DNA of 64,000 nt, taken from the NCBI RefSeq assembly GCF_001640805.2, contig NC_066833.1:2474243-2538242 (forward strand). The letters run 5' to 3'. The notes under the pieces were generated by a model. The model was given only the letters and a program-made list of their open reading frames with translations, did no database searches and had not been told where the DNA came from. Made by a program: the position numbers and the translations under genes. Below, piece after piece: positions 44,210 to 53,769 of this stretch. Source of the DNA: Lates calcarifer. Lineage: Eukaryota; Chordata; Actinopteri; Centropomidae. How positions within the stretch are numbered: the first letter of the stretch is position 1; every line of letters starts with the position of its first letter.

Positions 44210-45118
44210 ATGGCATTCTTTGCTTTGGGTTGGGGGCTTGGTTATTTAGTCACCACAGGGGTGCGGAGAGCCCTCACAGCTGCCAATATTATAACTGCTG
44301 AGGAAGAAAGAGAGGAGAATGGTGTTCAACTAAGACTGCAGGAAGAACCAGTAAATGAGCCTGTAAATGAACCAGATGAACGTCTAAATGAACCAGATGA
44401 ACGTCTAAATGAACCAGATGAACGTCTAGATGAACCAGATGAACGTCTAAATGAACTTGTTGAACGTCTAAATGAACTTGTTGAACGTCTAAATGAACTT
44501 GTTGAACGTCTAAATGAACCAGATGAACGTCTAAATGAACTTGTTGAACGTCTAAATGAATCAGATGAACGTCTAAATGAACTTGTTGAACGTCTAAATG
44601 AACCAGATGAACGTCTAAATGAACCAGCAGATGAACCTGCAGTCTTTCTTCTGGGTTGGTGTGCTGGTCATTTGGTCATCACAGCTGTGCGGAGAGCCTC
44701 CATAGCTACAAATATAGCAGCTGAGGAACAAAGAGAGGAGAATGTTCAACAAAGACCTCTGGAAGAACCAGCAGGTGAACCAGAGGCTGCACAAATAAAT
44801 GAAGTGAGACCAGTCAACCCCCCAGCTGCTCCAAATCATGGACAATTAAACAGAATTTATGTGGCAGCTGCAGCAGGTGCTGCTGTTGTAGGAGTCAGCG
44901 TTGGAATTGTAGCTGTCAGTCCCAGGGCCCAAGAAGCTGCTTTGGCAGGTCTAGCAAGAGCTTTGTATCACATCCACCGTGCTCTAAGATCCTCCCTCTC
45001 TTATGGTTGGTATGAGGTGCTTTACCAGTATTCAGCACACATTCTACAGGAAGAGAGGTGGGGCATCCTTGGGTATTTTGCATGGCGTTATGCACATGGA
45101 CCACCACGCCTTCGATAA
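44210..45118 (+). CDS. LGWG-family long protein (302 aa), intact, unknown function
   Basis: Single exon, starting in the context CAAAATGGC. Residues 3-22 form an N-terminal module (FFALGWGLGYLVTTGVRRAL) followed by an acidic stretch. Residues 53-136 are twelve leucine heptads (NEPDERL, NELVERL and variants), which suit an amphipathic or coiled-coil rod. Residues 146-165 repeat the N-terminal module (FLLGWCAGHLVITAVRRAS) and are again followed by an acidic Gln/Glu region, so the protein contains an internal duplication. Residues 216-236 are a small-residue hydrophobic helix, probably membrane-spanning. The C-terminal 66 residues are basic and aromatic, with YGWYEVLYQY and RWGILGYFAWRY, ending PPRLR. 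A poly(A) signal lies 16 bp after the stop. I do not recognise the family. A membrane-associated, possibly mitochondrial, location is inferred from the hydrophobic start followed by arginines. Confidence 0.65.
   Translation: MAFFALGWGLGYLVTTGVRRALTAANIITAEEEREENGVQLRLQEEPVNEPVNEPDERLNEPDERLNEPDERLDEPDERLNELVERLNELVERLNELVERLNEPDERLNELVERLNESDERLNELVERLNEPDERLNEPADEPAVFLLGWCAGHLVITAVRRASIATNIAAEEQREENVQQRPLEEPAGEPEAAQINEVRPVNPPAAPNHGQLNRIYVAAAAGAAVVGVSVGIVAVSPRAQEAALAGLARALYHIHRALRSSLSYGWYEVLYQYSAHILQEERWGILGYFAWRYAHGPPRLR
44366..44617 (+). repeat. 21-bp coding minisatellite, 12 units
   Basis: Units of AATGAACCAGATGAACGTCT plus A stay in frame without a break and encode residues 53-136 of the 302-aa protein. 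Confidence 0.92.
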
Positions 45119-45133
45119 TTTCCTCATCAAACA

Positions 45134-45155
45134 AATAAAACTCAATTGCAATAAA
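45134..45155 (+). terminator. Poly(A) signals of the 302-aa LGWG gene
   Basis: AATAAA is at 45,134-45,139 and again at 45,150-45,155, starting 16 bp after the TAA stop. This gives a very short 3' UTR. The 51,852 gene has the same pair at 52,944 and 52,960. Confidence 0.55.
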
Positions 45156-45969
45156 TTGCTATGTTCTCTTATCTTTCTACTGTCGCCAAGAGCCTGCTCA
45201 TGGTGGGTACTTTAGGATCCCTGAGATAAGTGCTATTAATCTTTAATCCAAATAAATTTTGTTGCCGTCATTTTACATAATTTGTTGGTCATTTTTGATC
45301 TTTGAAAGCAGTACAGGTTTTTACAACAGGTAACCCACATTTCTCCATACTGAGTTCACTTTTTCAAAACAGTCTGTCTGCCAACAATAAAAGGACAATA
45401 AAAACAGGCAGCATCACAACATGGGTCACTGCTGTATTTCAAGCAAACTTGGCCGCCTCTTCTGTTACTTTAACAAATGCTGGAATATGCCTCAACAGTT
45501 ATTCCCCATGCACAGAATAAAACTTAGGGAAAAATAAAGATGTTGCAGAAGGTAGCAAATCCCAGTTTAATTTACAGTCATTTTGTGTGTTTTAAATATA
45601 AATGTAACAGTTTTTACAGCAGTATAATGGAGTACTATGAATTGCGAGGTACTTTATCTTTGTAATATCAGATGAAAATGTGCCATATTTGGTATATATT
45701 TGGTGATGTCTTCCCATACACTGCTGCTGACTGATGGTTTTTATGAATAAATAAAGATAGAAAAAATGATCTCCATCAGTCAAGTCATTTCTTACATTTC
45801 CCAGAAGGCTTTGTGGCCTCCCCATTAAAAGGGAAGACAAAAACGGACACCAAGTGAAACATTGACCAAGTTACAAAACAGCCAACACTAATGAACTAAG
45901 AGCCACTCATGTTTTTCTCTTGATGCAAAGAGCAAATTTATTTGGACCAAACTCAGAAACAAAATATTT

Positions 45970-48112
45970 CGGGCTGTGATCAGGTGAAATTCCTTTTCTT
46001 CAGATAAACTGTGTTCAGCTTTGAGTTCTGCTCCTTTATCTAAAGTCAACCAACAACTCAACAGCTACAATAACACTGAATCTGGAAAATACTGGGAGCA
46101 ATTTTGGAAAAGGCAACGACCACAACAACAAAAATGGTTCAAACTAGCATTTCTATGAGTGAACTTTGATTGATTCTCCAGTAAAAAGGTGATGATCCAG
46201 CTCTGTTAGTTTCCACTCTGCACTGAGGAGCTGAAGTCTCAGTTTACTGTGAAGTTTGTAGTTTTTCAGCCTGTGTCTAAAAACACAACAAAACAACAAC
46301 AAAACCAGTCGCGTGCTAATGAGGGAAAAACACAGAGACACGAGACGTGTCAGAAATGTTACTTCAGGAGTAACACGTATGTGACACAGTAACACTGTGC
46401 CTGCGGGCACCAGGTCGCCCAGGGACCACATGACTCGCCCGCAGGGCATGTTCTAAAAATAGCACTAATCGCCAAGGAGCTCCGTATAAAATGTATTTAA
46501 TTGCGTTGCTGTTCTTTTTTATTCTTGCATAGATGTAGATTTGAAAATGACAATACTGAAAATAAAAAAATAAAAACTACATGAACTCTGACCTTGCCTG
46601 GGTCAAAGTTCAATGTTGTGCGCATGACAAACCTCTCACTCTGCTGAGATAAGCTAGCGGGCGCAGCTAGCACGGGGAGCTGGGTGAATTTTCTACCCCT
46701 GAAAACATGGCAGAAAAAGAAAGAACACTTATCATTTTCACAATGATTGGGAGGAACAGTTTTTTTACGACTGTTAAAGAAAACTGTGTGTGTCTCATTA
46801 GCGGGGCGACTGTGGCACAATGTGGAGAGACACTTCAGTACGTGTCACAAAAGCTACCATGCTAACTACACACCTGGCAGCGCACTACCACTACACACAA
46901 CTGAACCATTTGAACTGTGAGCTGCAAGACAAAGGTAAGACTGCTGCTGACATGATAAGTGCTGTAAATGTATTTAAAGCTAAGATGAACATTTTCTCTG
47001 CATTTACAGAGAAAAAAGTGCTGCACTTTCCTCCTGTGCAGTCTGTGCTGAAAGACAATGTTTCTGCATCTGCGGCTTTAGACAAAGTTGCAGAAAAGTA
47101 CTCTCAAGTCATAAACAGACTGAGCAAGAGTTTGAGAACAGGTTTTGTGACTTTGATCAACGTAAGCCATGCGTGTCATTCATTTCCAATCCTTTCATGC
47201 AGGCACTGCTGGACAGGTGGAGATTGAAATTGTAACGTTGCAAAATGACCTCCACCTCAAAGCCCACCAGGGTGCACCAGACTACCGGTGCCTTGTGGAC
47301 ACAGAAAAGTACAAAGGTGTATGCACAGCAGCTATGAAGGTTGCCTGCCTTTTAGGTTCAACCTATCTCTGTGAATCAGCCTTTCCTGACATGAACTTCA
47401 TCAAAAACAAGCACAGAATGCACCTTACTGATGAACATCTGCAAGACTCACTCAGAGTTGCAGTGTCAGGTTATATCCCAGATTACAGTACACTGGTGAA
47501 CCGCATGCAGTGCCAGGCTTCCCACTAACAGACAGACTAACAGACATTTACAGACAAAGAAAGAGATAACATGTTTTCAGCGAAACACCACGGCAAAACT
47601 AAACTCAAATATTGTTTTAAAAAAAATGTGACAAATTTGTTCATGAAGTGTAACAGATGTGTTGATGAGTATGAAATGTGATGGGATTTATTTAAAATTT
47701 TTCATCTTACACAACTGACAGTCTGTACAAACATCGGTCATAGTTCATGAATTGTTAAAAACTGTTACAGAGGTAGTGGTTAGTACAAATGAGACATGAT
47801 GATTTCCTAAAAAAAATGTTACAAAACTGATCATTTGAAAATGAAACGAAATGCATTGAAATGAATGGAAATTAAAAAAGTGTTGCATGTTGAAATGTTT
47901 CTGTGTTTCCTCCCGTTGTATTAACGTGATCTGACAGTGTCTTCACATTCAGTATATGAATATTTATTATTAATAATAATGATGATAATATCATCATTAA
48001 AGGTAAACCATGCAACTTTAAGTTCTTCCAGAAGTTTATATCAAACTGGTAGCCCTTCTTACTACTCGCTATCCTTGAAGTAGCTCTGAGTCAAAAAGGT
48101 TGCTGACCCCTG
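45970..48112 (+). mobile_element. hAT (Charlie/GTF2IRD2-like) remnant, inner-right copy
   Basis: It ends with GGTTGCTGACCCCTG at 48,112. A BED-like segment starts near 46,708 (MAEKERTLIIFTMIG), followed by HNVERHFSTCHKSYH after a one-base slip. Next come the middle piece at 46,820-47,227 and the C-terminal dimerisation piece at 47,169-47,528. The deletion and frameshifts are the same as in the left-arm copy. It differs from its twin at 54 kb by a few substitutions, for example Val instead of Ala in the SAVNVFKAK segment. Confidence 0.85.
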
Positions 48113-50930
48113 GTTTAACACAACTGGAGAGTTAGCTGAATCTAAGTTTTACTGAGGAGGAGGAGTGTGAGAAAAACTCATTTTGACAAAACGTCCTTTA
48201 AAGATTTGAGTTGTAATTGAAGCCTACAGATTCAAACAGACAAACTGTGGTTAAATAAACACCTGAATGTGTGTGTTGGATGTTTTCTTTCCACTAATCT
48301 GAAAGACGACATGTTATAGAAGCTAAATATATCAAACTTGACCGGAGCCTGTTGTGCCTGGTCTTAATCAAACAGGTTGTATCTTTCACTTTGGTCTGTG
48401 TTGTTGCTCTCTCAGCTCTGCTGTGTTTACTAACTGAAAATGAACAAAGACACAGTCAGAAAATTCTTTCTGCTCTTTTTTTTTTTTGCTAGCAGGATGG
48501 TATGTGTTATTGTATTAGAGTCAGTAGAAATTAGTGCAACTGAATGAGTTCCTCTGGATTATTAGTGTGATTATTTTTATTAGTATTAGTTTAGAATCTG
48601 TAATTTGAGTAAACCAGTTTTTGTTTATGTTGAATGTATGCTAAAGTGTTTTGAATTCATGCCGTCTTGTTTTCTTTTGGAGAGAATGTTTTATGTAACT
48701 ATATGTAGTTTTGGTTATAGCTTTATTGATTTAATGTGTGGCATATTTAGCTTTTAATAATATTAGCACTTATTTAGGACTGGGAGATGATGTGATGAAG
48801 TGAATGAAATTGTGCTCAGTAATAAAGGAGCTGTGGCCTGTGAAAGGTGAGGTGTGGCCTCCTCTCTATCAGTCCACAGTATATGTATCTTGCTAACACA
48901 GCGCTCCCTGGCCTGTTGCCGCTTGCTATCACTCCAAACTTCCCCCAGAGGCAGAGGGACACAATGCAGTGTTTTTAATTAGACACTGTAGATGGTGAAG
49001 TCTTCAGAGTCTTTGCATTTTTCCATTGAGGAACATTTTTCTGAAATTGTTCCACAGTTTTTGCAGGCAGGGCAAAACAACATTTAAAAAGTGGCTGCTA
49101 CGGTGTCCTGGGAGGGACAAACTACGCTGTCCACTTAATGAACAGTGTAATAGAGAGTTCACCAGTGACATCTAGTGGCTGAAGTCTGGATTATTTCAGG
49201 CCACCTCTGTCCGACACCACACCTGCCAGTGTCTAAAGGACAACCTGTGAGTGCCAAAAGTGGCCCAGCTGAAGCCAGTTCGCCTCCTTTTGTTGGCCTA
49301 TTTCATAGATGCTTTTAAATACTTAGTTTTTAAAATTTCCTTTATTATCTTTATTTTGTAACGAAATATTTTTGATTCTACATTTTATTTCTAAAAAGCC
49401 ATAAAGACTAGAGAAATATCTTTGTTAGGAATCACTAAAATATAACGCAACCCAGTCCAATGTCATTTAAAAACAGGCCTAAACAAAACCTGAATGGTTT
49501 GATTTCTATTCTCATTTTATTGTCATTAGTATTATTATTACGTTGGTCTGCACCCAAACAATAGAGCGGTGCAGGAATGAGTCCTAAAACTCAGAGGTGC
49601 ATTAGCATGTTAGCACCTCCTGTTCCCTCGTCCCAAAGTCAGTGTGGCTTTGGTTTAATGTCTGAAATAAGGTCTGTGGTTTTAACACAGGCTCAAGACA
49701 TTTTCAACACGGGTTGTCAACATCATGATACTGCACACGAAAACTGAAAACCCATCTACTCACCAGTCCACCTTTACAGCCTTGTTGTGTTTCTACTAAC
49801 TTTCTGAGAAGAAAGGCTTTCATAGAAGAGCTCAGAGTATAGGGTGACACGGGGGTGGATTTTCCCTCCTGTCCCATCCCACTCCCACAAACATAATCCT
49901 GTCCTGTCCCAGTCCCAAGTCAAATTAGAAAAAAAAATCCTGTCCCGTCCGGATCTGAGAAGAATCACTCCCGTTCCATCCCACTCCCGTGTCATGTGTT
50001 TTGGGCACAGTCTGTAGGTTTTGTGGTACCTGGCTAGAGTGATGTGCACTAAATCACAGGCACATATTTGTACTCAATTCACCATCATGGTTTTAAAAAG
50101 TATCCAGGTTCTAACACTTGAAAAGGAGCAGGACCTTTGGTCTAAGACTTAAGGTCTAAGGTCCCTGGATTCGTTCATTAATGAATCCATAATGGATATC
50201 TGTCACAGTCACTTTCATTCAGCCAGGTTAGATGGGACTATGACTGGCTAGCTTGAAGGCCTTTTGGATAATAATTTGCAAGTCATGCAGCAACTCCCGC
50301 CCTACTGTGCTGTGATTGGCTGGTCCTCGCCAGCTGTGAGTTTGAGCAGCTGTCTATCAACACGGTAGATAACCAACCAAAATACGATGGCTGGTTCACC
50401 TGGTTTCGGCGTGAGAACTGTTCGAGCAGGGCGAGAGCCTGAGATTGAGAGCTGGCAAACCTGATTATTATTTATATATCTTATTTCGCCAACACAATAA
50501 CATAGCGTTAATTTCACACATTTAAACTCGACTATTGTGATTATTATTGCCGCTCCCGTTGACTCTTATTCCCGTTCCGTCCCAATCACGCGATGAGTAG
50601 TGAAATTGATTCCCATCAGGCTGGAATCCCACGGGAATCACGTGACCCACAGGATTCCCGAGAAAATGTCAGCCTCTAGCTCAGAGCTAAATGAAATGAC
50701 AAGTTGGAAGCTTAGTGATGGAGACGTTGACGTCCTGTGACCGTGGTGTAGGCTTCAAACCTCAGAACAGTGGTGTTCGTCTGTGAAGATTATCTGATCA
50801 ACTAAACCTGGAAGCACCAGAAAGTTTCGTTGGTCACTGTTTATTTATGGTAATAATCCAAAACACAACGGAACCAGGGTGAGGCTAATTTCCGGGTTGG
50901 GCTACAAAAATACGTCATCCCAGCACGTTC
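48113..50930 (-). repeat. S1 segment and inter-unit spacer, right-arm copy
   Basis: 48,113-48,870 matches 29,653-30,402 inverted, without the solo LTR. About 48,870-50,160 is the inverted S1 segment, and 50,165-50,930 is the inverted spacer of 26,991-27,737. No gene is supported. At 49,200 a short GCCACCTCTGT stretch replaces the sequence seen in the left copies. Confidence 0.8.
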
Positions 50931-51180
50931 GACGTCGCTGTGTCCTCGACCGAATGGGCCGTCAGATGACGTCACAGTTAGAATGACGGTTCAAAGTGTT
51001 ACAGTTACCATAGAAACCTTTCAGGCTTGTTAGTATCCCTGAAAACACTGAACACGTCAACCAACCGATCCTTCACTTGTGGACTGACACAGAACAAATA
51101 CAAGACAGGGAGCTGAGGAATCAACAAAAATCAATAATCAATCATCTACAAATTTCTTCAACAAATTCATCTAATTCAGC
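50930..51180 (+). promoter_or_regulatory. CRE plus X-box-like cassette upstream of the right-arm LGWG short gene
   Basis: TGACGTCA is at 50,967-50,974 and GTTACCATAGAAACC at 51,004-51,018, about 210 and 170 bp before the ATG. The leader is AT-rich (AATCAATAATCAATCATC). No clear TATA box was identified. Confidence 0.5.
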
Positions 51181-51185
51181 TAAAA

Positions 51186-51437
51186 ATGGCATTCTTTGCT
51201 TTGGGTTGGGGTGTCGGGTACTTAGTGACCAAAGGTGTGCGGAAAACCCTGACAGCAATGAATCTTATTGCTGAAGATGACCCCCCAGAACCTGATTATG
51301 ACCATCAGTCAGTGGAGGAGGAAGATGGCAGTCCATCACCTAATGGACTGTTCTCTGGGATTTCAACAGGAGCTGCTGCTTTTATAGCAGGAGTTGCTGT
51401 TGTTGGAGTTATTGGAGCTGTTCGTTACAAGGCCTGA
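51186..51437 (+). CDS. LGWG-family short protein, right-arm copy (83 aa)
   Basis: The protein is the same as that of 26,451-26,702. It has the LGWG module at residues 6-22, an acidic Pro-rich linker (EDDPPEP), and a C-terminal small-residue helix at 59-78. It is like a long-family protein with the heptads, second module and C-terminal domain removed. The next LGWG frame starts about 415 bp downstream on the same strand. No AATAAA lies between them, so a shared transcript is possible. Confidence 0.6.
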   Translation: MAFFALGWGVGYLVTKGVRKTLTAMNLIAEDDPPEPDYDHQSVEEEDGSPSPNGLFSGISTGAAAFIAGVAVVGVIGAVRYKA

Positions 51438-51534
51438 ACTGCTTAGTCATCTAGACTAAAAAGAGTTTGGGTTTACACTCTCCATAACATACATTCTTCC
51501 CCCCAAAAGAAAAAAAACAAAACAAAAAAAAAAA

Positions 51535-51980
51535 ACAAAGAACAAAAAACAAGTTTTTACAACAACTGAAAAAGAAACAGGCAGCACGATGGAGTTTGCA
51601 TGTTCTCCGTGTGCCTGGGTGGGTTCTCTCCGGGTGCTCCGGCTAACCCCCACAGTCCAAAGACATGCAGCCCCCACAGCTGCAAATATTATAGCAGAAC
51701 GGTGTTCAACAAAGACCCCTGAAAGAAGCAGCAGGTGAACCAGAGGCTGCACAAATAAATGAAGTGAGACCAGTCAACCCCCCAAAGGAGGGACAAACAA
51801 AGAACAAAAAAACAAGTTTTTACAACCACTGAAAAAGAAACAGGCAGCACGATGGAGTTTGCATGTTCTCCGTGTGCCTGGGTGGGTTCTCTCCGGGTGC
51901 TCCGGCTAACCCCCACAGTCCAAAGACATGCAGCCCCCACAGCTGCAAATATTATAGCAGAACGGTGTTCAACAAATGAG
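51535..51980 (+). repeat. Tandem duplication carrying a V-SINE-like core
   Basis: Two copies of AACAGGCAGCACGATGGAGT...CCAAAGACATGCAGCCCCCA (near 51,576-51,666 and 51,840-51,930) are separated by LGWG linker sequence encoding the AAQINEVRPVNPP stretch. The core resembles the central domain of vertebrate V-SINEs. The second copy supplies the ATG of the 358-aa frame. Confidence 0.75.
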
Positions 51981-52928
51981 CCCGTAAATGAACCAGATGA
52001 ACGTCTAGATGAACCAGATGAACGTCTAAATGAACCAGATGAACGTCTAGATGAACCAGATGAACGTCTAAATGAACCAGATGAACGTCTAAATGAACTT
52101 GTTGAACGTCTAAATGAATCAGATGAACGTCTAAATGAACTTGTTGAACGTCTAAATGAACCAGATGAACGTCTAGATGAACCAGATGAACGTCTAAATG
52201 AACTTGTTGAACGTCTAAATGAACCAGATGAACGTCTAAATGAACCAGATGAACGTCTAAATGAACTTGTTGAACGTCTAAATGAACTTGTTGAACGTCT
52301 AAATGAACTTGTTGAACGTCTAAATGAACCAGATGAACGTCTAAATGAACTTGTTGAACGTCTAAATGAATCAGATGAACGTCTAAATGAACTTGTTGAA
52401 CGTCTAAATGAACCAGATGAACGTCTAAATGAACCAGCAGATGAACCTGCAGTCTTTCTTCTGGGTTGGTGTGCTGGTCATTTGGTCATCACAGCTGTGC
52501 GGAGAGCCTCCATAGCTACAAATATAGCAGCTGAGGAACAAAGAGAGGAGAATGTTCAACAAAGACCTCTGGAAGAACCAGCAGGTGAACCAGAGGCTGC
52601 ACAAATAAATGAAGTGAGACCAGTCAACCCCCCAGCTGCTCCAAATCATGGACAATTAAACAGAATTTATGTGGCAGCTGCAGCAGGTGCTGCTGTTGTA
52701 GGAGTCAGCGTTGGAATTGTAGCTGTCAGTCCCAGGGCCCAAGAAGCTGCTTTGGCAGGTGAAGCAAGAGCTTTGTATCACATCCACCGTGCTCTAAGAT
52801 CCTCCCTCTCTTATGGTTGGTATGAGGTGCTTTACCAGTATTCAGCACACATTCTACAGGAAGAGAGGTGGGGCATCCTTGGGTATTTTGCATGGCGTTA
52901 TGCACATGGACCACCACGCCTTCGATAA
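51852..52928 (+). CDS. LGWG-family long protein with SINE-derived N-terminus (358 aa)
   Basis: Residues 1-31 (MEFACSPCAWVGSLRVLRLT...) come from the SINE-like repeat instead of the usual LGWG start. The join to family sequence is at TAANIIAERCST. Residues 46-192 are 21 leucine heptads. Then come NEPADEP, the second LGW module (FLLGWCAGHLVITAVRR), the acidic linker, the membrane helix and the C-terminal domain ending HGPPRLR. Outside the array these match the 302-aa protein with one residue change (ALAGEAR for ALAGLAR). Whether the ATG at 51,852 is used is uncertain. Splicing from the short gene upstream into the CCCCCACAG|CTGC acceptor-like site at the SINE junction is an alternative that would restore an LGWG start. 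Confidence 0.55.
   Translation: MEFACSPCAWVGSLRVLRLTPTVQRHAAPTAANIIAERCSTNEPVNEPDERLDEPDERLNEPDERLDEPDERLNEPDERLNELVERLNESDERLNELVERLNEPDERLDEPDERLNELVERLNEPDERLNEPDERLNELVERLNELVERLNELVERLNEPDERLNELVERLNESDERLNELVERLNEPDERLNEPADEPAVFLLGWCAGHLVITAVRRASIATNIAAEEQREENVQQRPLEEPAGEPEAAQINEVRPVNPPAAPNHGQLNRIYVAAAAGAAVVGVSVGIVAVSPRAQEAALAGEARALYHIHRALRSSLSYGWYEVLYQYSAHILQEERWGILGYFAWRYAHGPPRLR
51987..52427 (+). repeat. 21-bp coding minisatellite, 21 units
   Basis: All units are in frame and encode residues 46-192. The order of variants (NEPDERL, DEPDERL, NELVERL, NESDERL) in the last eight units equals that of the 12-unit array at 44.4 kb. Growth therefore occurred in the 5' part. Confidence 0.92.
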
Positions 52929-53769
52929 TTTCCTCATCAAACAAATAAAACTCAATTGCAATAAATTGCTATGTTCTCTTATCTTTCTACTGTCGCCAAG
53001 AGCCTGCTCATGGTGGGTACTTTAGGATCCCTGAGATAAGTGCTATTAATCTTTAATCCAAATAAATTTTGTTGCCGTCATTTTACATAATTTGTTGGTC
53101 ATTTTTGATCTTTGAAAGCAGTACAGGTTTTTACAACAGGTAACCCACATTTCTCCATACTGAGTTCACTTTTTCAAAACAGTCTGTCTGCCAACAATAA
53201 AAGGACAATAAAAACAGGCAGCATCACAACATGGGTCACTGCTGTATTTCAAGCAAACTTGGCCGCCTCTTCTGTTACTTTAACAAATGCTGGAATATGC
53301 CTCAACAGTTATTCCCCATGCACAGAATAAAACTTAGGGAAAAATAAAGATGTTGCAGAAGGTAGCAAATCCCAGTTTAATTTACAGTCATTTTGTGTGT
53401 TTTAAATATAAATGTAACAGTTTTTACAGCAGTATAATGGAGTACTATGAATTGCGAGGTACTTTATCTTTGTAATATCAGATGAAAATGTGCCATATTT
53501 GGTATATATTTGGTGATGTCTTCCCATACACTGCTGCTGACTGATGGTTTTTATGAATAAATAAAGATAGAAAAAATGATCTCCATCAGTCAAGTCATTT
53601 CCTACATTTCCCAGAAGGCTTTGTGGCCTCCCCATTAAAAGGGAAGACAAAAACGGACACCAAGTGAAACATTGACCAAGTTACAAAACAGCCAACACTA
53701 ATGAACTAAGAGCCACTCATGTTTTTCTCTTGATGCAAAGAGCAAATTTATTTGGACCAAACTCAGAAA

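Noticed and set aside
44615..44845. Antisense frames conserved in all LGWG long copies
   Set aside because: Their conservation follows from duplication of the sense gene. They have no independent start or poly(A) context.
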